Source: Zoogloea sp.
GTDB taxonomy: Bacteria; Pseudomonadota; Gammaproteobacteria; Burkholderiales; Rhodocyclaceae
Reading direction: 5' to 3'
Assembly: GCF_023150065.1 (NCBI RefSeq)
Contig: NZ_JAKLLN010000003.1
Span: forward strand, 238,142-302,141
DNA: 64,000 nucleotides
Part shown: positions 9,465 through 17,377 of the stretch, piece after piece
Position numbering within the stretch: the first letter of the stretch is position 1
Layout of the letters: each line of letters begins with the position of its first letter
Notes under the pieces: generated by a model
What the model saw: only the letters and a program-made list of their open reading frames with translations
Databases searched by the model: none
Told to the model about the DNA's origin: nothing
Program-made: the position numbers and the translations under genes

Positions 9465-10226
9465 ATGGGTTGGGAGCCGGATCGATACCTGCAGTTTTCC
9501 GATGAACGTCTGCGCCCGGCAGTGGATCTGCTCGGGCGGATTCCCCTGCGCACACCGGGGCGCATTGTTGACCTGGGCTGCGGCGCAGGCAATGTGACAC
9601 GCCTGCTGGCCGAGCGCTGGCCGGAAGCGGACATCACCGGGCTGGACAGTTCCGCAGCCATGCTGGAACGGGCACGCAGTGTGTTGCCCGACGTCCGCTT
9701 CGACCAGGCCGGCGTCGAGCACTGGGAACCCGAAGAGGCCCTCGATCTACTCTTCTCCAATGCGGCCCTGCACTGGGTGGGCGATCATGAAAGCCTCTTC
9801 CCGCGCCTGGTGGATGCGCTGTTTCCGGGCGGGGTGCTGGCGGTGCAGATGCCCGGCAATTTCGAGGCACCGTCCCATCGGCTGATCCGGGAGCTGGCCG
9901 CAGCGCCGGAATGGGCGGGGCGGATCGGTGCGGCCCGAATGGGCGCGGTACTTGGCATGGCTGACTACCATCGTCTTTTGTCCCCCCTGTGCACACGCCT
10001 GAGCCTGTGGGAGACCACTTACTGGCAGAGCATGAGCGGGCCGTCACCGGTGCTCGACTGGCTGCGTGGCACCACCCTGGTCCCCTATCTCGCCTCTCTG
10101 GATGAGCCGGCACAGGCGGACTTTCTGGCCCAGCTCGGTGAGCGGCTGGCGGCAGCCTATCCACCGGACACCCACGGGACGACCCTCTTCCCCTTCCGGC
10201 GCATCTTCATCGTCGCGCAGCGATGA
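9465..10226 (+). CDS. tam: Trans-aconitate 2-methyltransferase
   Basis: This is a 253-residue class I SAM-dependent methyltransferase. Motif I is RIVDLGCGAGNVT (about 33-45) and the post-I acidic residue is in ITGLDSSAAML. The family-specific phrases NAALHWVGDH, VQMPGNFEAPSH and TTLVPYLASL match Tam. The enzyme methylates trans-aconitate, which forms spontaneously from cis-aconitate and inhibits the TCA cycle. A strong GAGGAGG lies upstream; the ATG at 9465 is in frame with the domain, while the ATG at 9460 is not. The last four bases (ATGA) overlap the start of the Sir2-type gene, so the pair is probably co-translated. Confidence 0.9.
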   Translation: MGWEPDRYLQFSDERLRPAVDLLGRIPLRTPGRIVDLGCGAGNVTRLLAERWPEADITGLDSSAAMLERARSVLPDVRFDQAGVEHWEPEEALDLLFSNAALHWVGDHESLFPRLVDALFPGGVLAVQMPGNFEAPSHRLIRELAAAPEWAGRIGAARMGAVLGMADYHRLLSPLCTRLSLWETTYWQSMSGPSPVLDWLRGTTLVPYLASLDEPAQADFLAQLGERLAAAYPPDTHGTTLFPFRRIFIVAQR

Positions 10227-11056
10227 GCACCACGGCCCTGTTTGCCAAGGCGGCGGCTCTGGTGGCCGAGGCTGACGGCCTGGTCATTGCCGCCGGGGCG
10301 GGCATGGGGGTCGATTCGGGCCTGCCGGACTTTCGCGGCAACACGGGTTTCTGGCGAGCCTACCCGGCCCTGGCGGAGGCCCGCATCGCCTTCGAGGAGA
10401 TCGCCAACCCGGACGCCTTCCGACATCATCCCCGGCTGGCCTGGGGCTTCTACGGCCATCGCCTCAACCTGTACCGACGCACCGTTCCCCATGCGGGCTT
10501 TGCCATTCTGCAACGCATCGGGGCGGGTCTGCCTCGGGGAGCATTCGTGTTCACCTCGAATGTGGACGGGCAGTTCCAGCGGGCGGGTTTTCCGGAGGAG
10601 GCCATCTGCGAGGTGCATGGCTCCCTGCATCACCTCCAGTGCATGGAGGCCTGCGGGCAACCCATCCACCCGGCAGACACCTACTTCCCGGAGGTGGATG
10701 AGCAGGCATGCCTGCTCACCAGCCCCCTGCCCCGCTGCACCCGATGCAGCGCCCTCCTCCGCCCCAACGTGCTGATGTTCGGCGACGGCGAGTGGCTCAG
10801 TCAGCGTACCGCCGCCCAGCGCAAACGGCTGGACGCATGGCTCAGCAGGGTGGAACGCCCGGTGGTCATCGAGATTGGCGCCGGCAGTCATGTGCCCACC
10901 GTCCGCTGGTTCAGTGAGACCCTGGGCGAACCGCTGGTGCGCATCAACCCAACCGAACCCGATATTCCAGGGCGAGGGGTCAGCCTGCCGATGGGCGGCC
11001 TGGCCGCTTTGGAAGGCATTCGTTCAGCCCTCGAACAGCGGGGGCTTTCTGCATGA
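10223..11056 (+). CDS. Sir2-family NAD-dependent protein deacylase
   Basis: The protein has 277 residues with the sirtuin landmarks: GAGMGVDSGLPDFRG (about 25-39) for NAD binding, TSNVDGQF in place of the common TQNIDGLH, catalytic H132 in EVHGSLHH, and zinc cysteines C140/C144 and C172/C175, where the first pair is spaced C-x3-C instead of C-x2-C. LLRPNVLMFGD follows, as in other sirtuins. Such enzymes remove acyl groups from lysines, using NAD+ and releasing nicotinamide. The variant GAG loop (MG for IS) and the altered zinc spacing suggest a divergent clade, so the preferred acyl group is unknown. It is coupled to tam by an ATGA overlap. A parS site begins 20 nt after the stop. Confidence 0.88.
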   Translation: MSTTALFAKAAALVAEADGLVIAAGAGMGVDSGLPDFRGNTGFWRAYPALAEARIAFEEIANPDAFRHHPRLAWGFYGHRLNLYRRTVPHAGFAILQRIGAGLPRGAFVFTSNVDGQFQRAGFPEEAICEVHGSLHHLQCMEACGQPIHPADTYFPEVDEQACLLTSPLPRCTRCSALLRPNVLMFGDGEWLSQRTAAQRKRLDAWLSRVERPVVIEIGAGSHVPTVRWFSETLGEPLVRINPTEPDIPGRGVSLPMGGLAALEGIRSALEQRGLSA

Positions 11057-11075
11057 GCGGCCCCTGCCCCAAGCG

Positions 11076-11091
11076 TGTTTCACGTGAAACA
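11076..11091. promoter_or_regulatory. parS centromere site 1
   Basis: TGTTTCACGTGAAACA is a perfect 16-bp palindrome identical to the ParB-binding parS consensus. It lies between the Sir2 gene and the spermidine-synthase-like gene. ParB loads here to organise and segregate the origin region. A second identical site follows exactly 101 bp downstream. parAB are not in this window. Confidence 0.92.
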
Positions 11092-11175
11092 ATACCGGCC
11101 AGTCTGACCTGCCTCACACAGCAGTCACTTTGACCTCCCGTCCCGGCGCCGAGCAATTTCCCTGATCAGAACGGA

Positions 11176-12048
11176 GTGTTTCACGTGAAACATACCTCCC
11201 CGATCCATCTGCCTCTGGGCAAGACCGCGGCGCTTGCACTGAAGCGGCGCCATTCAGCCCGACGTATCCAAAGCCACTTCCAGGCCATCGCCATCGAAGA
11301 CACCTACGCTTTCAGCACCTTGTACAGCCTGGACGGCGACGCCATGGCCGCAGTGGCGGACGAGTTCATGATCCACGAAAGCCTGGTGCACATCCCTGCC
11401 CTCAGCCACCCCGCCCCCTCCCGGGCCCTGGTGCTGGGGGGTGGTGACGGCGCTTCCGCCCGGGAGCTGCTCAAGCATCCAGGCCTGGGCCACATCGTCG
11501 TGGCCGAGCTGGACCCGGACGTGGTGAGCACCGTCCGCACCCATCTACCCGCCCTGCCCAAAGGCGCCTTCGACGCCCCACAGGTCAGGCTGCGCATCGG
11601 CGATGCGGCCCTTACCCTGGAGGCTGCCCAGCAGGCGGGGGAACGTTTCGACGTGATCCTCTTTGACCTGACCGAGGCTGACGACCCGGCCTGCGCCCAC
11701 CTGCACCAGCCGGATTTCCTCCAACTCTGCGCGGCCAGCCTGGCTCCCCGTGGGATAATCCACGTCCAGCTCGGCTCCCCCTTCTACCAAGCGGAAAAAG
11801 TGGCCAGCCTGTACCGCCGGCTGGGTAGCGTTTTTCCCGTGCTGCGGGTCAGCCTCATCCATGTTCCGCTGTATGGCGGCCCCTGGCTTCTGGCCTGCTG
11901 CAGCACAAGCGCCCTGCCCGAGCCGGACGAAGCCACGCTTGCCGAACGTATGAGCGCAAGGCGCATTGACGGTCTGCGCTACTACAATCCGGCGCTTCAC
12001 CTTGCCAGCCGGGCCCTGCCCAATTACATCCGCGACCTGCTCGCCTGA
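11176..12048 (+). CDS. Spermidine synthase-like aminopropyltransferase
   Basis: The protein has 290 residues. The SpeE fold is clear: DEFMIHESLVHIPAL, then the nucleotide loop ALVLGGGDGASARELLKH (GGGDG at 88-92), AELDPDVV as the acidic ribose contact, FDLTEADDPA covering the catalytic aspartate region, and a closing YYNPALH...ALPNYI as in SpeE proteins. Family members move an aminopropyl group from decarboxylated SAM to putrescine. No speD is nearby, and the N-terminal beta-strand domain differs from E. coli SpeE, so the exact acceptor is uncertain. The GTG at 11176 (or the one at 11185) lies within parS site 2. The rsmB start follows after five bases. Confidence 0.8.
   Translation: MFHVKHTSPIHLPLGKTAALALKRRHSARRIQSHFQAIAIEDTYAFSTLYSLDGDAMAAVADEFMIHESLVHIPALSHPAPSRALVLGGGDGASARELLKHPGLGHIVVAELDPDVVSTVRTHLPALPKGAFDAPQVRLRIGDAALTLEAAQQAGERFDVILFDLTEADDPACAHLHQPDFLQLCAASLAPRGIIHVQLGSPFYQAEKVASLYRRLGSVFPVLRVSLIHVPLYGGPWLLACCSTSALPEPDEATLAERMSARRIDGLRYYNPALHLASRALPNYIRDLLA
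11177..11192. promoter_or_regulatory. parS centromere site 2, overlapping a gene start
   Basis: This is a second perfect copy of TGTTTCACGTGAAACA. It overlaps the first codons of the next gene: read from the GTG at 11176 it encodes residues FHVKH. Either the protein keeps a parS-encoded N-terminus, or translation starts at the GTG at 11185 inside the site. Confidence 0.92.
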
Positions 12049-12053
12049 GATCC

Positions 12054-13379
12054 ATGCCCAGCCGCCCCCCTCGCCCCGCCGCATCACCTGCCCCCCAACT
12101 GGCCGAAGACGGCCTTGCCTACGCCCTGGTCACCACCGCCCAGCTCATCGCCGAGGTGGTCGCCGGAGGCACCCTGACCGAAGCCCTGGCAGCCCTGTGG
12201 AGCGCACGGCCGGCAACCCCTCCCGGCGTTCGCGGGGCCATCCTCGATCTCGCCTACGGCAGCCTGCGTGACTACGGCCGGCAGGATTTCATCCTCGGCA
12301 AGCTGCTCCAGAAGCCCCTCCCCGAACCCGTCCAGTCCCTGCTGCGGGTTGCCCTGCACCGCCTCGACAGCCGCGCCGATCCCGCCCACACCATCGTTGA
12401 CCAGGCCGTCACCGGCGCCGCCACGCTGCTGGGCGGCAAGTTCAAGGGAGTGGTGAATGGCGTGCTGCGCAATGCCCTGCGCCAGACCGCCGATCTCAAC
12501 CGGGCCGCCGACGCCGACATGGTGGCCGAATTCCGTCACCCCCCCTGGTGGATCCGCCGCCTGCGCAGCCAGTATCCGGATGACTGGCGCGCCATCCTGG
12601 CGGGTGGCAACACCCATCCACCGATGGCCCTGCGCATCAATCGCCGCCGGACAACACTGCGTGAAGTGCTGTCCGCGTTCGCCGCCGCCGAACTACCGGT
12701 TCGCGAGCTCAACAACGGCGCCCTGCTGCTCGACCGCCCGGTACCGGTGACGCGGGTGCCGGGCTTCGCCGAAGGCCTGCTCAGCGTTCAGGATGCCGGC
12801 GCCCAGCATGCCGCCCGCTACCTTGATCTGGCCGATGGCCAGCGGGTGCTCGACGCCTGCGCCGCCCCCGGTGGCAAGACCTCCCATATCCTCGAGAGCG
12901 CCGATGTGGCACTCACCGCCCTCGACAGCGACGCCTTCCGTGCCCGCCGCGTCAGCGAGAATCTGGCCCGCCTCGGCCTCTCGGCAGAGGTGAAGACCGC
13001 CGACTGCCGCGACCTGTCCCGCTGGTGGGACGGCCGCCCCTTCGACCGCATCCTTGCCGACGTCCCCTGCTCCGCCTCCGGGGTGGTCCGGCGCAATCCG
13101 GACATCAAGTGGTTGCGCCGCTCCGACGACATCGCCCGCTTCGCCGCCCAGCAGGCCGAGATCCTGGATGCCCTGTGGCAGGTCCTGGCCCCGGGTGGCA
13201 AAATGCTTTATGTCACTTGCTCGGTGTTTGCCGAAGAGAACCGGGAGCAGATCGCTGCATTTGCGAACCGCCATCCCGACTGCTGCCGTCTGCCCATCGC
13301 AGGCCAGCCCGATTGCCAGTATCTGCCTAGCACCGAACATGACGGATTCTTCTACGCCCTGCTCGAGAAAGCTGCCTGA
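12054..13379 (+). CDS. rsmB: 16S rRNA m5C967 methyltransferase
   Basis: The protein has 441 residues. An N-terminal NusB-like RNA-binding domain (to about 150; VVNGVLRNALR) precedes the Rossmann methyltransferase domain. SAM motif I is VLDACAAPGGKTSHILE. The two cysteines of the m5C mechanism are C339 in DVPCSASGVVRRNPDIKW and C389 in VTCSVFAEEN. RsmB methylates C967 of 16S rRNA in E. coli. It is five bases after the spermidine-synthase-like gene, and its 3' end overlaps the DUF4390 gene by 41 nt, the arrangement usual in betaproteobacteria before ntrYX. Confidence 0.93.
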   Translation: MPSRPPRPAASPAPQLAEDGLAYALVTTAQLIAEVVAGGTLTEALAALWSARPATPPGVRGAILDLAYGSLRDYGRQDFILGKLLQKPLPEPVQSLLRVALHRLDSRADPAHTIVDQAVTGAATLLGGKFKGVVNGVLRNALRQTADLNRAADADMVAEFRHPPWWIRRLRSQYPDDWRAILAGGNTHPPMALRINRRRTTLREVLSAFAAAELPVRELNNGALLLDRPVPVTRVPGFAEGLLSVQDAGAQHAARYLDLADGQRVLDACAAPGGKTSHILESADVALTALDSDAFRARRVSENLARLGLSAEVKTADCRDLSRWWDGRPFDRILADVPCSASGVVRRNPDIKWLRRSDDIARFAAQQAEILDALWQVLAPGGKMLYVTCSVFAEENREQIAAFANRHPDCCRLPIAGQPDCQYLPSTEHDGFFYALLEKAA

Positions 13380-13953
13380 ACGACGTCGCTTCCTGCGGGG
13401 GGCGACGGCCTTCATCGTGGCGGGCAGCCTGGCGGCGGGGGCTGCCCCCGCCCGGGCGGCGGAGGCTGAGATCCGGAGCGCCTCCATCGACGCCGGTGAA
13501 GAACAGTTCGTGCTCAATGCCGACATCGCCGCCGAACTCACCCCGCTGCTGGCCGACGTGGTGAGCCGGGGGGTGGCGCTGTTCTTCGTCACCGAGTTTG
13601 AATTGCGCTCGCCGCGCTGGTACTGGCTGGACGAGGAGATCGTCAGCAAGACGGTGACCTACCGCCTGTCCTACCAGTCCCTGACCCGCCAGTACCGCCT
13701 CACCACCGGCACCCTGCACCAGAACTTCAGCACGGTCGAAGAGGCCATGCGCACCATGCTGCGCATCCGTAACTGGAGTGTGGCCGAGCGCAGCGCCCTG
13801 CGTGTCGGGCGTAGCTACAACGCCGCCCTGCGCTTCCGCCTGGATGTCACCGAGCTGCCCAAGCCCCTGCAGGTGAGCGCCTTCGGCCGCAAGGACTGGA
13901 ATCTCGGCACCGACTGGTATCGCTGGACCTTCGTTGCCCGCGAAGCCAAATGA
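13339..13953 (+). CDS. DUF4390 exported protein with Tat-like signal
   Basis: The protein has 204 residues, starting with the ATG at 13339 inside the rsmB 3' end. The N-terminus carries RRRFLRG followed by a hydrophobic stretch and ARAAEA, a twin-arginine-type signal. The mature part has the DUF4390 pattern: FFVTEFELRSPRWYWLDE, YRLSYQSLTRQYRLTTG, then LPKPLQVSAF and WYRWTF. The function of this family is not established. It is encoded between rsmB and ntrY in many betaproteobacteria, so a periplasmic role linked to the NtrY sensor is a reasonable guess but no more. It overlaps ntrY by four bases (ATGA). Confidence 0.8.
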   Translation: MTDSSTPCSRKLPERRRFLRGATAFIVAGSLAAGAAPARAAEAEIRSASIDAGEEQFVLNADIAAELTPLLADVVSRGVALFFVTEFELRSPRWYWLDEEIVSKTVTYRLSYQSLTRQYRLTTGTLHQNFSTVEEAMRTMLRIRNWSVAERSALRVGRSYNAALRFRLDVTELPKPLQVSAFGRKDWNLGTDWYRWTFVAREAK

Positions 13954-16088
13954 GACCGACCGCCCTCGTCGTCGTCGCAGCCATCGCCGGCATCCTGCTC
14001 TTCCTGCTGGCCACCGCCAGCGCCAACACGCCCCTCTTTGCCCGCAACTACACCCTGCTGCTGGTCCTCAACGGCGTCATCGCCGTGGGCCTCGCCAGCC
14101 TGGTGTTCGTACAACTGCGGGGGTTGTGGCGGGAATACCGGGCGCGCCGCTTCGGCTCCCGCCTCAAGCTGCGCCTGATGGCCATCTTTGCGGCCATGGC
14201 GGTGGTGCCCGGGGTGCTGGTGTATGCGGTGTCGCTCCAGTTTGCTGTCAAGAGCATCGACTCCTGGTTCAATGTGCGGGTCGACGCCGCCCTCGAGAGC
14301 GGCCTGCAGCTCGGCCGCAGCTCCCTCGACATGCTCCTCGGCCAGCTCACCGACAAGGCCGAACGCATGGTCGAGGAGCTGGAGCTGGCCCCCCAGGTGC
14401 GCTCCACCCTGCTCAACAACCTGCGCGAACGGGCCAATGTCGAATCAGCCACGGTGTTCTCCTCCAGCGGCAGGATCGTCGCCACCGCCGACGCCGAGAT
14501 CGACAGTCTGGTGCCCGAGCGGCCCAGCGTGGCCCAGCTGCGCCAGGCCCGCCAGACCCAGGGCTACCGGGCGGTGGAAGGTCAGGCGCCGGACGGCCTG
14601 ATCCTGCGGGTCATCGTGCCCATCCCCTCCCGCCGCCTGGCCGACCCCCAGCTGCTGCAGCTCACCCAGTCGGTGCCGAGCACCTTCGCCGCCCATGCGG
14701 ACAGCGTCGAGACCGTGCATCGGGACTACCAGGAACTGTCCCTGGCCCGTAACGGCCTCAAGCGCATCTACACCCTCACCCTCACCCTGACACTGCTGCT
14801 GGCCCTGTTTGCCGCCGTGGCCGTGGCCTTCGTGCTCACCCGGCGCCTGGCGGCGCCCCTGTTCATCCTCGCCGAGGGCACCCAGGCCGTGGCGGCCGGC
14901 GACTTCAGCCCCCGCCAGGCCCTGCCCGCCCGGGACGAGCTGGGCGTGCTGACCCAGTCCTTCAACCAGATGACCCGCCAGCTCGAGGACGCCCGGGCCC
15001 AGGCCGAGAACAACCGGGCTGCCGTCGAACGCAACCGTGCCTATCTGGAAGGGGTGCTGGCCAACCTCTCCGCCGGGGTGCTGGCCTTTTCGCCGGACGG
15101 CCACCTGCGCGCCGCCAACCACGGCGCCATGACCATCCTCAACGACCCCCTGGACGGCTACGAGCGGGTGCGCCTGGAAGACTGGACCGCCCACGGGGAT
15201 TTTCGTGAAGCGCTGCTGGAGGGTCTGCGCGACCCCGAGCCCAACTGGAACCGGCAGATCGAGTTCTCCAACCCGGACGGCAGCACCCAGACCCTGCTCC
15301 TCCACGGCACCCGCCTGCCCGACGACACCGGCGGCGGCTGGGTGGTGGTGTTCGACGACATCACCCACCTCATCGCCGCCCAGCGCACGGCCGCCTGGGC
15401 CGAGGTGGCCCGGCGCCTGGCCCATGAGATCAAGAACCCTCTCACCCCCATCCAGCTCTCCGCCGAGCGCCTGCAGTTCAAGCTCGCCGACCGCCTCGAT
15501 ACCGAGGGCCGCGAGATGCTGGAGCGCTCCACCACCACCATCGTCAACCAGGTGGAGGCCATGAAGAACCTGGTCAACGCCTTCCGTGACTACGCCCGCC
15601 TGCCCACGCCGGTGATGACGCCCGTCGACCTCAACGCCCTGGTGCGGGAGGTACTGGTGCTCTACGAGGGCTCCCGGGTGATGATCCACGCCGAACTCGC
15701 CGCCGAGCTCCCGCCGGTGATGGCCGACGCCACCCAGATCCGCCAGGTGATCCACAACCTGCTCCAGAACGCCGAAGACGCGGCTGACCAGGATGAACCG
15801 GAGATCGCCCTGTTGACCCGATCCGACGGCCGCCGGGTAGACTTGATCCTGCGCGACAACGGCTCGGGTTTCCCGCCCGAGATCCTGTCCCGGGCCTTTG
15901 AACCCTACGTCACCACCAAGGCCCGGGGAACCGGTCTTGGTCTGGCCATCGTCAAGAAGATCATTGACGAACATGAAGGCGAGATCCGTCTCGCCAATCG
16001 CGAAGCAGGCGGAGCCGAGATCCGCATCCGCCTGCGCACCGCCCCTCAATCCGAGTCCAGCACCCATGGCCAAGATCCTCATCGTTGA
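13950..16088 (+). CDS. ntrY: Nitrogen/redox-type sensor histidine kinase NtrY
   Basis: The protein has 712 residues. Four hydrophobic segments are visible: two near the N-terminus (about 5-25 and 34-54), one near 75-95 and one near 275-300, with a periplasmic loop between the last two. A HAMP domain follows (LTRRLAAPLFILAEGTQAVAAGDF), then PAS, then HisKA with H492 in RRLAHEIKNPLTPIQLSAERL, the signature of NtrY/NtrB-type kinases. ATPase boxes are NLLQNAEDA, LRDNGSGFPPE and TGLGLAIVKKI. It should phosphorylate NtrX, whose start lies within the last 23 nt of this gene. In other Proteobacteria NtrYX acts in nitrogen, envelope or oxygen responses; the signal here is unknown. Confidence 0.9.
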   Translation: MRPTALVVVAAIAGILLFLLATASANTPLFARNYTLLLVLNGVIAVGLASLVFVQLRGLWREYRARRFGSRLKLRLMAIFAAMAVVPGVLVYAVSLQFAVKSIDSWFNVRVDAALESGLQLGRSSLDMLLGQLTDKAERMVEELELAPQVRSTLLNNLRERANVESATVFSSSGRIVATADAEIDSLVPERPSVAQLRQARQTQGYRAVEGQAPDGLILRVIVPIPSRRLADPQLLQLTQSVPSTFAAHADSVETVHRDYQELSLARNGLKRIYTLTLTLTLLLALFAAVAVAFVLTRRLAAPLFILAEGTQAVAAGDFSPRQALPARDELGVLTQSFNQMTRQLEDARAQAENNRAAVERNRAYLEGVLANLSAGVLAFSPDGHLRAANHGAMTILNDPLDGYERVRLEDWTAHGDFREALLEGLRDPEPNWNRQIEFSNPDGSTQTLLLHGTRLPDDTGGGWVVVFDDITHLIAAQRTAAWAEVARRLAHEIKNPLTPIQLSAERLQFKLADRLDTEGREMLERSTTTIVNQVEAMKNLVNAFRDYARLPTPVMTPVDLNALVREVLVLYEGSRVMIHAELAAELPPVMADATQIRQVIHNLLQNAEDAADQDEPEIALLTRSDGRRVDLILRDNGSGFPPEILSRAFEPYVTTKARGTGLGLAIVKKIIDEHEGEIRLANREAGGAEIRIRLRTAPQSESSTHGQDPHR

Positions 16089-17316
16089 CGACGAAGTCGG
16101 CATCCGCGAACTCCTCTCCGAGATCCTGCGCGACGAGGGCCACGACATCATCCTCGCCGAGAACGCCGGCGCCGCCCGGGCGGCCCGCAACGCGGCCCGG
16201 CCCGATCTCGTGCTGCTCGACATCTGGATGCCCGACACCGATGGTGTGAGCCTGCTCAAGGAATGGTCGGCCAACGGCCAGCTCACCATGCCGGTGGTGA
16301 TGATGTCCGGTCACGGCACCATCGACACCGCCGTCGAAGCCACCCGCATCGGCGCCATGGAGTTCCTCGAGAAGCCCATCGCCCTGCAGAAGCTGCTGGC
16401 CGCGGTGAAGCGCGGGCTGGCACGCATCAAGCCGGCCCACGCCCCCAGCCCCCTGGGCCTGGCCGCCTTCAGCCGCTCGGCCCCCCTGCGCGACCTGCGC
16501 AAGCGCCTGGAGCAGATGGCCGACAAGTCGCGCATCATCCTGCTGCGGGTCGGCCCGGGCAGCCTGGCCGAGCTCTGCGCGCGCAGCCTGCAGCGGGTCG
16601 GCACGCCCTGGCTCGACCTGTCCCTGTCGTCCCTGCCCATCGAGCTCAACGTGCTCGAGAGCGCCCGCAACGGCGTGCTCTACGTACCCGAGCTGATCTA
16701 CCTGTCCCGCCCCCAGCAGAAGAACCTGGTGTTTGCCATGGACCGCCTGGAGCGCCACGGCCAGACCCTGGTGGTCGCCACCGAGCACCGCCCCGAAGAA
16801 CTGGTGGAGCACGGCTGGGAAGAACGCGCCCTGGCCCGCCTGTTCGAGGTATCCCTGGCGCCGCCGGCCCTGGGCGAGATCCGCGACGAGATCCCCGAGA
16901 TCGCCAGCCAGATCCTGCTGCACTTCGTCGAGGCTGGCGAAGTGCCCCCCCGCCGCCTCTCCTCCGCCGCCCTCAACGCCCTGCGCAACCAGGGCTGGCC
17001 GGGTGGCTACGGTGAGCTCAAGGCAGCCATCAAGTCCCTGGCCCTGGGCACCCTCGAAGAAGAGATCGGCATGGACGAGGTGGCCCACCTGCTGGTCAAG
17101 ACACCGCCGGCCGCCCTCGGCCTGCCCCTCGACCTGCCCCTGCGGGAAGCCCGCGAGATCTTCGAGCGCCTGTACTTCGAGCACCACCTGCAGATCGATG
17201 GCGGCAACATGACCCGCCTGGCCGAGAAGACCGGCCTGGAGCGCACCCACCTCTACCGCAAGCTCAAGCAGCTGGGCATCAGCGTCGGCCGCCGGCACGA
17301 AGAGAGCGGCACCTGA
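16066..17316 (+). CDS. ntrX: NtrX-type response regulator with a degenerate AAA+ domain
   Basis: The protein has 416 residues. The receiver domain is intact (VDDE near the start, D52 in LVLLDIWMPD, K in FLEKP). The C-terminus is a Fis-type helix-turn-helix (GNMTRLAEKTGLERTHLYRKLKQLGI). The middle domain aligns by order with sigma-54 activators but has lost the catalytic parts. The Walker A position reads VGPGSLAELC, with no GK; GAFTGA is absent; Walker B reads VLYVPEL, where LFLDE is expected. It therefore cannot be a normal sigma-54 activator and probably binds DNA as a plain phosphorylation-controlled regulator. It overlaps ntrY by 23 nt; trkA starts 61 nt downstream. Confidence 0.88.
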   Translation: MAKILIVDDEVGIRELLSEILRDEGHDIILAENAGAARAARNAARPDLVLLDIWMPDTDGVSLLKEWSANGQLTMPVVMMSGHGTIDTAVEATRIGAMEFLEKPIALQKLLAAVKRGLARIKPAHAPSPLGLAAFSRSAPLRDLRKRLEQMADKSRIILLRVGPGSLAELCARSLQRVGTPWLDLSLSSLPIELNVLESARNGVLYVPELIYLSRPQQKNLVFAMDRLERHGQTLVVATEHRPEELVEHGWEERALARLFEVSLAPPALGEIRDEIPEIASQILLHFVEAGEVPPRRLSSAALNALRNQGWPGGYGELKAAIKSLALGTLEEEIGMDEVAHLLVKTPPAALGLPLDLPLREAREIFERLYFEHHLQIDGGNMTRLAEKTGLERTHLYRKLKQLGISVGRRHEESGT

Positions 17317-17377
17317 AGACTGCCCCCGGGCGCGCCGGATGGCGTCCGCCACATGCCATAAGGATATAAAGAACAGC

